Assembly: GCA_000320545.1 (NCBI GenBank)
Contig: ADNK01000407.1
Span: forward strand, 1-64,000
Direction of reading: 5' to 3'
Origin: Bigelowiella natans CCMP2755
Taxonomy: Eukaryota; Cercozoa; Chlorarachniophyceae
DNA: 64,000 nucleotides
Shown here one piece after another: positions 24,226 to 35,090 of the stretch; within the stretch, counting starts at the first letter, position 1, and each line of letters begins with the position of its first letter. The position numbers and the translations under genes are program-made. The notes below the pieces were generated by a model. It had not been told where the DNA came from. It did not search any database and saw nothing but the letters and a program-made list of their open reading frames with translations.

Positions 24226-24999
24226 TTGCAGCTGGCACTGGTTCTACTAGTGCTGGTGCGTGAAGAGCGACAAATGAAGCATCTAGTGTTACCAGGTTTA
24301 TTGAAATACGTGCATACGCTACATGTCCAGAGATTGCAGCTGCTACTAGCAACATTAGACCACCAAAAGGACGTGACGAAAACAAAAACATCGTTAGTCT
24401 GATTTTTACAATAGAATGACGGGTTGCATTTGATGGACATGAGTAGTGCTTCTTCTTCTTCTTCTTCTTCATCATCATCATCTTCTTCTTCTTCTTCTTC
24501 TTCTTCCCTGTATAGACCTTTTCTCGTTCTCCGATTGGGAGTCAGAACTCCGCCGTAGTTTCTTCTCCACAGTGACCACAGCGCTCGGATTTCTTCGCTT
24601 CTGTGTCGTCCGTTGTGAAAGAGAGATCTCACTGCTGGGCTGGGGTAAGGAAGACTCCGAAGCCTGTTGTGAGGAGGACGACGACGCTTGCTCTCCACAA
24701 GAGAAATGTGCTTCGCAGTGCGCTGCTATCTCAGCCTCGGGATACATCCTGAGAAGGTGGTGGTGGTGGGGAAAAAAGGATGAAGATGGAGAGGAAGATG
24801 GAAAAGCAACTGACACGTGTGCTTCGATTCTCACCCAGAGCAGACCGGGCATGCCCTCATGTGCCAGAGAGGGGAGGAGGGCGTCCTGTCGCCACTGGCA
24901 ACAGGTGCTCCGATAATTTGGGAAATCCATTCTTGTCGTACGAAGAAAACGGCTTCTATTTCATCAAAGAAAATCCGGTTTACGCGGGAAAATGATTAA
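21241..24999 (-). CDS. Calpain-type cysteine protease with C2H2/UBZ-like, RanBP2 and GRF zinc fingers
   Basis: Intracellular cysteine protease, probably calcium-regulated. Exons: upstream to 24835, 24748-24518, 24339-23394, about 23215-23100, 22978-22715, 22434-21241 (or donor at 21249). Domain order: ACPVCSGMYPEAEIAAHCEAH, a C2H2/UBZ-like finger created across the first intron; a Ser/Lys-rich basic stretch; RanBP2-type WTCSVCTYFNKPGNTRCFIC; a GRF-type finger (LCRCKKRARIRTV...GREFWSC...RRCGFFLW); then the protease. Catalytic residues are intact: GDCWFLSA (Cys), VGNHAYSILDV (His), RNPWGRQEWTGEW (Asn). An insertion between His and Asn contains DQQLAERLQREEYKQY, like a ubiquitin-interacting motif. 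The C-terminal part (EYRLKVRKPTWCYIML) resembles calpain domain III. Closest in style to SOL/CAPN15. The first exon's start is not determined. Confidence 0.88.
22553..22660. repeat. (CA)n and (ATC)n microsatellites in a calpain intron
   Basis: A CA tract (about 22551-22582) and an ATC/CAT tract (about 22626-22658), plus a TAG triplet tract at 22447-22490, fill the intron between 22715 and 22434, just upstream of the exon that begins GCPTES. Confidence 0.9.
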
Positions 25000-25039
25000 G
25001 TCGCACACGAAAAACGCCCTATCTCTGCCCACATTTTTT

Positions 25040-26766
25040 TTGAACTTTCCAACTGACAGAAACAGAACCGAGAGCCGACTACGCCCCCGCCCCTATCTTC
25101 TACGACGACTGTGCAATGGATCTCCGGCAGGATGGGGTACGTCAACCATTCAAATATTTATGGGCTATTGTGAATAGCTTCCACGCTTCGTAAACGTTTA
25201 TCTAACCAAACATACATTTTAAGGCTCCTGGTATCTATCTACTATCTCGTCGCCGTTGTGGGTAGGCCTCCAAAAGATTTCAGGACGCAGTGCACCATCT
25301 GCGGTAGGGATTTCAGTTGTCCAGGAAATTTAAGGGTGATATGATCTCCTTCATTTCTTTGATTTTATTTGAACTGCGATATTGGTATTCTTATTTATAA
25401 GTACATACGCATTTTTTAATTTTATCGTTCGACAAATCAAAATCGAATTACATAAAGCGCGTTTTCTATTCCCTCCCTCCCTCCCCCTCCTTCCGACCAT
25501 TTCCTTCCCTTTCTTCTTCTTTTTATATGCAAAAATATGTATCCCTTGACTGATACAGCGACACCGGAAGAATCATATCCCAATCTTTGATTTCACTTGT
25601 ATCACCTGTGGACGGTCATTTCGGGAGAAGAGAAATCTTGGGGTAGTACTACTGATGGAGGCGAAGGAGGAGGACGATGAAAAACATCGCTGAAACCATA
25701 CCTTGATTCACAGATTTTACCAAAAAATACTACTGTTGCCACTGCTGTCGTTCTCCTGCTCCTGCTCTACCTTATTATATCTTGTCGCTGTGCAGAGACA
25801 CAGACTGATACACACGGGTCAGAAGCCGTACCCCTGCCCGACGTGCAACGCCACCTTCCGGCAACATGTGCATGTTCATCAGCACATTATGGCTCAACAC
25901 AGCCCGGTTCATTTATTTACCTACGATAAATACATTATGCCGACGTCAGATGGGAGGAGGAGAAAATAATATAATTATGTTTGTTTATGTGTTTATTTTG
26001 ACACACGTGCGTGTGTGTGTGTTTGTGCGTTGTATGCGTAATGAGTGACGTGCCATGTAAATGTCGATGTCATGAATACATAATTCTAAGATTCAAAACA
26101 GTACACGCGACACACTCAAATATTTCTCTTCTCTAACTCTCTCTCTCTAATATATACATATTTAAATATATCTGTCTCTCTCTTTTTACTGATGACTCGC
26201 ATCGTCACCAGCATCTAAAAGCGAAATGTAAGCTGTGTGCGATGAAGTTCAGCTCCTCAAAAGAAATACCTGGCCACATGTACTTAAGGCATCCACAGAA
26301 CCGCACTCTGCCGAAGGTGATCTATAGTAGCCATTACAGGAAGGACCCCCCCCCCCTTATAGCAGCTAAATGGCAATGATGATCCAGAGCTTCCAGCATG
26401 CTTGCTAGACAGTGAAATGACGAGGAAGAAGGGAACGTGGATTGGAAATCTATTCTACATGAGTACTGGAAATAAAAGCTATAATTCTGCTTTTAGTGTC
26501 CCTCCTGCCAGAAAACCTTCCTCTTCCCTTCAGGATTGAAGGTGGACCTCTGTACTATTGAACCGTGCATGAATGAACATACACGAGTTTATGGATTCCT
26601 GTGTGAGCCAGGAAGGGGATTTTCTGATCGGTGCAATATTTACTCATTTTCGAACAGCGTCATCGGAGTGGATCTTGCTGTGGGAAAGCTAGGAACGTCA
26701 CGAGAGCTATCGTCACAGCGACAGGAACTATCTCTCCTTGCAAGTCTTGATATCAAGGACGACTAA
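25040..26766 (+). CDS. C2H2 zinc-finger protein, multi-exon
   Basis: Exons join in phase: up to 25136, 25266-25335, 25559-25642, 25796-25906, 26212-26316, 26497-26766. Fingers in order: CTICGRDFSCPGNLR-RHRKNH; CITCGRSFREKRNLG-RHRLIH with linker TGQKPY; CPTCNATFRQHVHVHQHIMAQH; CKLCAMKFSSSKEIPGHMYLRH; CPSCQKTFLF. Each early intron falls just before the first His of a finger, an orderly intron pattern. The C-terminus after the fingers is unremarkable and ends in SLLASLDIKDD. Probably a nucleic-acid-binding regulator. The start codon is unresolved: the first exon (acceptor near 25058, or an upstream ATG near 24992) abuts the 5' end of the divergent calpain gene. Confidence 0.85.
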
Positions 26767-28438
26767 TAATGCCAGACAATGTAGGATCCATTCTAAAGAG
26801 AGTCAGATATAAACTCTATTTTTTTTACATCATAAAATTAGATGAAGTCTATCATAGGGAGCGCGCGGCACGCGCACAGACAGGGAGAGGAAAACTACGT
26901 GGATAATAAAGATAGGCGCTTCGCATAGCATATTTCATAATACGAATGTGAATTGTATGTAATCTCCCAGCGGTGGTAAACGAAACAACACGCACGTGTA
27001 CAGTGTCTAGAGATGGATCAATACCTGATCAATGTTGTGGATGAATAGAAAAATTATGTTTACGAATTCGAAGCAATGCGATTGATTTCTAGAGGTTTGA
27101 AGCTGGCTTAATCAGGATTTAGAACACTACTAATGTGGACTCAGCTCTGAACTTCCATGCTAGCATGCATGCATCAAAACGGTTTCCGCACGACCGTGCC
27201 ACAGCGTGATGAGCATCTATGCTAATTTTCTCTCCCGCGTGCAATGTCCGATCCTGATGATCATGCACGCAGCTCCGTCAAACCCGGTAACGACGGGGTT
27301 GTGAACAGTGCAGCGCTTTGCGACGCGCTTTGAAGCAGCAGGCAGTTGCAGTTGGTCAAAGAAAGGTCATCAGAACTTGTCCGATGGCCAAACCTCAAAA
27401 AATGACCGAAATGTCAACCCAAATGTCCATTTTCAAGGCCTCAGTGAGCGCGCAAAGTGTGAAAATTCACACCCGTTGTGTGGAGGATGCACGCTGCGCG
27501 TTTGTTCTCTGCCACATTTTGAATGCTTTCTAGCTTTTGCGCGTGTGTTTGACCAAATGTGACATGCACGAAAATTTTCAAAGAAATGCGAGCAAATCCA
27601 ATGTCCATCACATCACACAACGCGCTTGGTCGCGCACAAAAAGCTTCCAAATGCATGTTCTGGCGATTCGTCAAAGGTTTGACGGAGCTGTGGCACATGA
27701 TGCAAATGAACATCGAGAACTACCGACGCGTGGCGGCGCGCAACGTAGATGGACAGTGGCTGCACCATGAACTCGTCGTTTCGATTCCAACGAAGTGCAG
27801 TGGCATCATGACTTCCACATCCCCTCCCTCATGCGACCTTCGCGATTCGAAGGGGTCGTCTCTTGTGTCATTCCAGCTCATCACTCCATCATTCCTGTCA
27901 TGGAAACCATGATCACTGGCCTGAACAAATGATCATTCATGCATGCGCATTTCCAAGATTTGCTTGCGCAGCTCACTTGGACATCGATTACAATTCGCAC
28001 TGCGATGTGATGCTGCACTCGTTTCGCGGCGCTACCGGCCTGCATGTGCTAGTGTGCGCGAAGTGTGCTGCGTGGCGACCACAAGCATCAAACAGCCAAA
28101 AAGCTGTGCTACGCTAAATGATCGAGTCACGTGCATGCTAGCATGGTGTCCATCGCTCTAGTCAATGTCACGCAAGCAGCAATCTAAGCAATGCTAGCAA
28201 CACATCAAGTGCACAAACCCGATCAGCCGATCCGCATTGTGCGATCTGCCATGTACTAGTATAGTGCAATAGCATGCAAAATATCTTGTATTAATGGCAG
28301 CGCAACGATATTTAGCGTCCTCGTTCTGTTTTCGGCTTCACACAACACGAATTATCATCAAAAACTAAATGTTCAGATGCATTCACAAGAACAAAAACTT
28401 ATTGTACTGCAAGCTTGGTCATTGCAATGCCTGACGCC
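26767..28438. other. Convergent intergenic gap, CTAG/CATG-rich, with a cryptic GCGC-rich block
   Basis: CATGCTAGCATGCATGCATC (near 27157) and GTGCATGCTAGCATGGTG (near 28132) mark the island motifs. Between about 27290 and 28110 several partly open frames exist (for example IENYRRVAARNVDGQWLHHE at about 27711-27770) in sequence richer in GCGC and tandem GCA/CGC words. I cannot build a gene; it may be a decayed coding region. Confidence 0.5.
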
Positions 28439-29241
28439 CTACAGCTCTTTGCCCTGATTACTTTTCTTAGATGGTGCGCGAGAAGTTCTGGTTTTCGACT
28501 TTTTTTCCGTTTTACTTTTTTTCTGCGGTTGCTGCTTTGATCGTCTTTCGCTGCTGCTGCTACTGCTACTACCTTTAGATGTATTTCTTTTTCTTTTTTT
28601 ATCTTTGCGCTTTTCTCCTCTATGCCCATCCTTCCAAACGTCTCTCAGTAGACTCTGTGATTTGCCGAACATCAAGTCGCGCGGGAATTTCGTGGCGTTC
28701 TCTTTAAGAATCTTGTTAGCCACGAAAGATATAATTGTTTGCGTAGGCCGATTGCTACTCCCAACCTCCGCCGCAGCCTTCATGCACAAAGCAAAGAATG
28801 TAGTCCCGTACTAATGGAAATATTGAATGATGATGATGATGGTGATGATCATCTGGATAACAATAACAATATTCGTTGAGTTTGATAAATGTTTGATGAA
28901 CGCGAAGTTATGCCAAAATGATGGTTCTGCTAGTAATAAAAAAATAGCAACGTTTTCATTTCTACGGATGATCAATGCACTGTCGCTGCCACCACCTCTT
29001 CATGACCCAGGTAAAGAACTTGGGATATTGACGTCTCGTCGAGGTTGTATTCTTTCTCGAGCATCTTGAACACATGTGTTCATGATGACTCATCAGCATA
29101 GTCAATGAGGAATTTTCTCACACCAATCAAGTCGAAATAAACGGCTGTTAAGCATCATACATCGAAGCCATTAGCTAATTTTATAAATCACAAAAACACT
29201 CCTTCCCCACTATGCCCTTTCCCCCCTCTTTCCTATACGTG

Positions 29242-29280
<39 letters not shown>

Positions 29281-29712
29281 GCATGTATTAAATTTCAGAA
29301 AAAGTCGGGGCGATATTGAAGAATGGAGTGCTTCCAAACCGAACCAAAAATACACATTAAAACAGATACACATTGAAATAGGGAGTTGCGAAACCTTTGA
29401 AAAGATCCCAATAATCGCAATGGATGCACGCAGCTTCCTTTTCCCATCCAGATGTGCAGGCAAGTCATCACGCGCTTGCGGCAGGAGCTTGCTTTCGCTA
29501 CCGCCGTCCTCGAATAGTGTTTCGAAGAAAGAATATGCCATTTCTAAAAAGTTGCCGATCCTCTTGCTAGTGTCATCGACATCAACCCCTCCGCTAATGA
29601 ATGAAGAGAAAAGTGAATGCCGAAGCTCTCCTCATGATTTTGGATGGTTGTACCTAGAAGATGTATCGCCTGATGCATCATGATCATCATACTCTCCGTC
29701 CTCCGAATCCAT
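28439..29712 (-). CDS. Unassigned protein with acidic N-terminus and Lys/Ser-rich C-terminus
   Basis: ATG 29712 begins MDSEDGEYDDHDASGDTSS (exon 29712-29654), then exon 29593-29395 (GGVDVDDTSKRIGNFLEMAY ... KLRASIAIIGIFSK). Middle exons read AVYFDLIG, MLEKEYNLDETSISQVLYL and PSFWHNFAFIKHLSNSTNI, the last joining in phase to YGTTFFALCMKAAAEVGSSN (acceptor near 28810). The tail is a Lys/Arg/Ser block ending SKKSNQGKEL. One short predicted intron (about 58 nt, donor GTGAGA) avoids an in-frame TGA near 29087. Nuclear localisation is likely from the tail. One exon between 29394 and 29140 is missing from my model. No family recognised. Confidence 0.6.
29246..29280. repeat. (TA)n microsatellite
   Basis: A TA tract of about 16 units in an intron of the preceding minus-strand gene. 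Confidence 0.9.
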
Positions 29713-29800
29713 GGTCGATGCAGCATGGATGGAAGCTTTTAAATACTATCCAAGGTAGACGGATCGGGTCAAACCCAGAGTCGATAAAGTATTAGTAATG

Positions 29801-30414
29801 TCAGCCATTTGTTCGGTGTGTTCGTACGTGTGTTCGTACGTGTGTTTGTTGTAGTGTGACGACCTGGGAAGCCGAGAACTGAGAAGGGTTTATGCCGGTG
29901 CTCCTGATGTCCGACTCCACCTCCTGAGGTAGGTTCCGCTCAGAGAACTCTGATACCTCGGAGAAACCAAAGTGTAGGCCAGGCATTCCCGTGAATAGGA
30001 ATGCGAGCATTGCTAGCCGCACGAGAAGATCCCATGGGATAACTCTTGCCTGATGGATGGGTGGGGTTAGTGTCCAGGAGAACTCGCCATGTGGGACAAA
30101 AATTACCAGGGCCTTCCAGTACATTGACATGTTTTCCGAGTGGCTGCGCGTCAGTCAGCGGGTGGTCTTAATCTCGGAGGGTTACTTCGCCGCCATGGGT
30201 TGGATGGGGGATGGAGGATGACGAACAGGTTCAGTCGCCACTCATCAATGTGTACGTTGTATTCCATACTGCGACAACTGATATTTTCATGTCGCAAGTC
30301 CAAATCAGATTCCTTTTCAAACCATATCGCCGCTTTTGCTCGTGTTGATAGATGATCAGTTTTTGGTCCGAATTCTATCGTGGAAACATCCTGGAAGGAG
30401 CGTGCTTCTGTCAT
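29801..30414 (-). CDS. Unassigned small gene, head-to-head with ALG14
   Basis: A first exon from ATG 30414 reads MTEARSFQDVSTIEFGPKTD and later KAAIWFEKESDLDLRHEN and YNVHIDEWRLNL. A second exon reads HSENMSMYWKALVIFVPHGE, a hydrophobic VIPWDLLVRLAMLAFLFTG (one possible membrane segment) and FSEVSEFSERNLPQEVES, ending with a degenerate HVRTHVRTH repeat at the stop (29801). An intron from about 30217 (GTTCGT) to about 30145 joins them in phase 2. No family recognised. ATG-to-ATG distance to ALG14 is about 116 bp. Confidence 0.5.
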
Positions 30415-30530
30415 GCGATTTTCTAGTCTATTTTTCCAGCCGGAACTATCGTAAAATAACTCTCAATGAGTCCAGACGAAACTGCATTAAGCCCGAAAGC
30501 GGATCGGACTGGGAGGTCAGCGTGTGGCGA
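30415..30530. promoter_or_regulatory. Short bidirectional promoter interval
   Basis: Only 116 bp separate the divergent start codons at 30414 (-) and 30531 (+), so both promoters and both 5' leaders must fit or overlap here. No TATA-like motif stands out and no CTAG words are concentrated here. Confidence 0.5.
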
Positions 30531-32139
30531 ATGGCAGTTCTGTATCTCGTGGTGGCGGTCTCTGTGGCCGTCATCGCTGCAGTGTGCCGTTTGCTATGGC
30601 TGTTGAGTAAGGTAGGAGCGAAGTCCGAGAAACGACGTTCGGGGGAGAAGCTCAATACCCTTGTAGTGCTCGGAAGTGGTACTCCGCGTTTTGGTATGTT
30701 TGAACAAATGAGCGTGATGCAAGCGATAACGTCTTTCCAGGAGGCCACACGTCTGAGATGATGACTCTTTTGTCTCACATGGACTCCAAGAACTACTCGC
30801 CGATCACTTATATGGTAGGAAGACCAGCGCAATAACACCCTTCGCAGATGCTGAGTCAGCAAGATGTAGGAAAACAAGAAGGATGAATACAATGGAGTTC
30901 GTACGCAGGAGAACAAACAAAGTGGCCTGTGTACCCAGAACAAAATTAGACTTTACGTAGAGACTGCTTGGATAGAAAATCTGAGGCCTCCTCCATGAAT
31001 TCGCAGCAGCACTCATTCCATCTGCGGGCAACGTGGAACTAATATCACTATGCCCTGTAATTTCAGGTCGCAGATACCGACCGACACAGTGTTACGAAGG
31101 TCAAGTTACTTCGGGTAGTATCACACTGATATCAACTTCATGGCATTTTGCGGAATTTGCTTCGTGTTCTCAAGCAAACCGTTCTCAACAACAAATCTTC
31201 AGGATGATGCAAAGACGTCACGATTTGTGACTATACCACGAAGTCGTGAGGTTCACATGGTAATATCCGCACCAAATAATACTGTGTCAGCAGTTGCTTT
31301 GAAGATATGTCCTTAATCTCCTCCTCCTCCTTGCGGTTCTTCTCGTTCTCCTTTATCTTCTTCTTTCTTGCAAATGCTCATCATATCTTCTTTGTTTTTG
31401 TTGTTGGCATCTGCTAAAAACTAGTCGTGGGGCCTGACGGTACTGATGACCATCAAAGCGCTGGTGGCTTGTATAGCGAAGATTCCCACCCTCGCTCCAG
31501 ATTTGGTAAGCTCTAACTACCTCTTGAGGTGTTTCCCTTTTCCAGATATATAATGACATAAGATACCACCTACCCCTCGTTCTCAAACTCCTTAATTCCT
31601 ACTTAGATTCTTGTCAATGGCCCTGGGACATGCATTCCAGTTGTCTTGGCCGCCTGGTTCTGGAAGGTGATATTGATACTGATGCAATGCAAAAATATCA
31701 TAGAGCTTCCCTTTATCCCTCGGTGAATGATTGGTTCATTTCCTGCCCTCAGTTCTTCGGATTGGTGCAGTGCAGGATCGTGTTCGTAGAGAGTTTCTGC
31801 AGAGTCAAGAGCTTATCCATGTGAGCATAGATTGACACTCCGAAACAAAAAATTAAAAATAATAATTCCAACGACCAACGTGTGTCTTACAATTCGCCGA
31901 AAAATCTTTTCGAATTCCACGATATTGAAACTTGAATAATTGATGCTCCTCGGAAAATACATGTGAAAAACTACCAGGTCCGGGAAGATAGCGTATTTTC
32001 TGAGCGACACCTTCATAGTGCAGTGGCCTATGCTTCTAGAAAGGTCTTAATTCCCCCAGCGTGATTACACTCATTTATTAAAACTAGTGTTCTTTGGATC
32101 AGATATCCCAAGGCGAAATATGTAGGAAAGCTTTGTTAA
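30531..32139 (+). CDS. ALG14: UDP-N-acetylglucosamine transferase subunit ALG14
   Basis: Membrane anchor of the ALG13/ALG14 enzyme that adds the second GlcNAc to the dolichol-linked N-glycan precursor on the cytosolic ER face. Nine exons join in phase to 212 aa, the family's usual length: 30531-30678, 30741-30814, 31067-31114, 31203-31259, 31425-31505, 31607-31666, 31753-31820, 31978-32043, 32103-32139. Motifs: an N-terminal TM (VLYLVVAVSVAVIAAVCRLL), VVLGSGGHTSEMMTLL, ADTDRHSV, IPRSREV, ILVNGPGTCIPVV, FVESFCRVKSLS and DTFIVQWPMLLERYP. All are family hallmarks. The catalytic partner ALG13 is not in this window. Confidence 0.96.
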
Positions 32140-33391
32140 CTGCCACACTATCGTGCCGGATTCATCAAGACATTGAATAAGTATTTTTTAAATTGATTGC
32201 GGACTTTATTGCCGGGACAGTAGTTTTATTACGTATATAGTGCTCAGTATAGATTCGAAAGAAACTTCATGAGCAACAATGAAAAGCAAAATGTTACAAA
32301 AATACAGCCATTATTAAATTCAGGATTACTGTCTAGCTTTTATCTACGCGGAGTAGATGCTGTCATTCATTCACGTATCTAGTGACATCCACATACTACA
32401 CAATACTACTAGTACACGTGGGATTGTTTCTTGCATGCAGTACGTATAGTGCAGCTGTAGCTGTTGCAAATCTAAGAGAACAATGTCAGCATGTACAGTA
32501 AAGTAAGTAGCAATTGCAAACAGGAGAAGCGCGCTTATCTTCTAGTCGATCTTGCACTTTTGTTTATATAGCTCACATCAAGCATTAGTTAGCCATTCTA
32601 GCATTTAGTACGATCTAGCCGCGGACCCCTGCAGATCGACCGTAGTGCTACCTAGGCTACATATATTCATGCTAGCGATACGTACGATATAAAGCAGAGT
32701 TGCATCTCAGCCAATAACGTAGTGCTTTTGGGTTACGCCTTTAATCGTTTTTTGCTGATCGGGAATTCCCAGATGTGCCTTTTGCTGTACTAGCTTATTT
32801 CTGTTGCACTACTATGAACTGCGAGAGAACAGAAGGTCGATCGTGGTGTATTTATATCGTGCTGTCAGCGTCCAATCCCGTCATGGTAGGCATATATGAT
32901 AGTCTTTTAATCAGGTCTATGAACTTACAAAAAAGGGGGTCACCGAGACGAATGTAGCAGAGCAACCCATGAGCAGTCTACTAGCTACCATTCAAAATTA
33001 AGAATTGAGTTTCCGCTACGTGAGAGCAACTAGACTATAGATGTCCTCTTTAAGTGTCCATGGTTGATCAGTTTCCATTACGACGCATGGCTTCACGCAT
33101 GATGCAAATCATGCCACCTCCTCCTCTAGCATCTTAATGATACCTTACTCCTTACCAGCAAGCTAACTACAACAACAATCCTACGTGGGAGCGCCAACGT
33201 GATCTATGCGCAGGACTAGCAAACCCCTTGCCTGAACCAGGTGCAATTTCAGTTTCTTACGCATCATCATAGGCTGCATGACTTTTATATGCTTTTTATT
33301 TCTCCTCTGCATTTGATTCGGTGCTAATATAGACAATGTGACCCTGCCTGAAGCATACTGCACAGGAAGTTTATGACCTCGGCTGCATACG
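32140..33391. other. Convergent intergenic gap with CTAG/TACG-rich island (about 32330-32700)
   Basis: Between the ALG14 stop and the stop of the minus-strand membrane protein. TATCTAGTGACATC, CATGCAGTACGTATAG, GATCTAGCCGCGG and CATGCTAGCGATACGTACG occur within about 350 bp. No gene supported. Confidence 0.6.
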
Positions 33392-35090
33392 TTATCCGCA
33401 GAGAAAACAAAAGAATCGACGAAGTGAATTGCAAACCTTAGAATAGAATCCAGGCACGTTCGCATAAAACAAGATGAAAGCGTTTATAGTCACCAAGAGC
33501 CAAAAGGGAATATCATCTTCGAAGCTGTACGAATTGCTGTAGAACGTCTCCTGGACGAAATCGTCGAACCTTTGATTCTCTCTAAACCTGATGAATCCCA
33601 CGAACATCCCTGCGACACCAACCACAGGACACAAAACAGCCAAAAATGCAAATACTGAGCTGAGATATTTTCGTGTGGCTGCTAGTCGCTGAGCTTCGTC
33701 GTTCGATGCTCTTGTAGGTGTGTGTGTGGCACGGGGAGAGCTGCCGCTCAGATGAGAAGATGGCTTGAACATCGTCGCTTTTTTCATCATCTTATTTTCA
33801 ACAACGCCATTGCCCTTCTCGGTAGTATGCGAAGACTCCAAATTAGCCCCGCTCGCTGCTCCCACAGTCACAGTCCTCATCATGGAAGAATGGTTGCTCA
33901 AATTCGAAGGAGGATCTTCTCCCCCAGAAGTATTGCTCTTTTTCTCTTCACCTGCTGCTGTTATTGCCGCTGCTGCTTTCGGTGGTAATTTGCCAGTAGT
34001 CCTAAGCTTGGGCTCTATCGCCACTGCTAGCCTCGTTGATGTGGGACTTTTCTTCCCCTCGGAGGTCGTTTTGCCAGTCGATGCGAAGAGGGTGGTGGTT
34101 GAATGCTCATCGATCAAATTATTGTTGCTGTTCGTGTGGGGAAGAGGAGGCACAGGGAGTGCTATTATTTGATCCGTGACCGCGCCACTGCTTCCTCCTT
34201 CTTCTGTTCCTAACTCTCGTGATGATGTTGCTGCCGCTGCTTGTTTCCTATGGCTACTACCACTTTGGGCAGGGAATGATGACTGCCTGTCTGATGCGAT
34301 ATCAATCGGATTCCGCTGTTGTTTACGCTGCCTATCCCGCTGCTGCTCTGTAGTCGCAGAGCGGACCTGGTGTAGTGACAGCTGCTTCTCAGAGTTCAGA
34401 ATCGTCCGCAACAAGCTGATCAAAATGTAGGGTACAGATAAACTTAAGAAGGAAGTCGTGCTGGTTTGTAGACAAAATGTTTTTTAGGACAGTGGATCGT
34501 GAAAGAGTTGTTTGTATGGTACTTACACGTAGAAGAGATAGCCGGATATGATCCCAAAGATTACAAAGATTAGCGAAATTATTATAATAGATATGCCATT
34601 CCATCGAGTTTCATTTGTGATCAAGCTTGCAGCCACAACTAACGTGTTCCCTGCCAACAGAAATGTGACGATCGCAGCATAGAGTTTCCAATAGGGCACG
34701 TCGAGTGATCTAAGATGAATCCTTTGGACCGCCATTGCTGCTGTAGTCATGATGCCAAATATCTGCAAGGAAACCATGAATCATCATCCTCCGCTGCTAC
34801 TACCACTCCCATTCATCGGATTCATATGCATGACGAAGGGATACTGTTTCTGATGAAATTTACGACTGCTTATCTAGTTTTTACAGCATATTGTGGATCA
34901 TGATGGCGTGACCATGAACCCAATTGGCAAAGTTCCAAGTACACGGAAGATCACGAAAGCTTGCCAGGGGATTCCAATATAGAACCTGGAGTAGAGAAAA
35001 ACAACTTTGATCATATTGTCAAAACATAATTCGTTGATACTGCAAATAAGTGGGTACTTACAATACGAAGAATATGTTGCCCACGATACA
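33392..35090 (-). CDS. Multi-pass membrane protein, GPCR-like layout with long cytoplasmic loop
   Basis: Exons joined in phase: from about 35090 to 35062 (CIVGNIFFV), 34985-34913 (FYIGIPWQAFVIFRVLGTLP), 34762-34527 and 34415-33392. Hydrophobic segments: IGIPWQAFVIFRVLGTLPIGFM, LYAAIVTFLLAGNTLVVAAS, ISIIIISLIFVIFGIISGYLF, YLSSVFAFLAVLCPVVGVAGM and PFWLLVTINAFILFYANVPG. A loop of about 240 residues, rich in Gln, Ser and Thr, separates the third and fourth of these. Two or more N-terminal helices probably lie in exons upstream of 35090 that I could not resolve. Five visible helices with a long loop before the last two suit a 7TM receptor (TM3-TM7 with a long third intracellular loop), but no diagnostic motif is visible, so this is inference. 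Confidence 0.55.
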
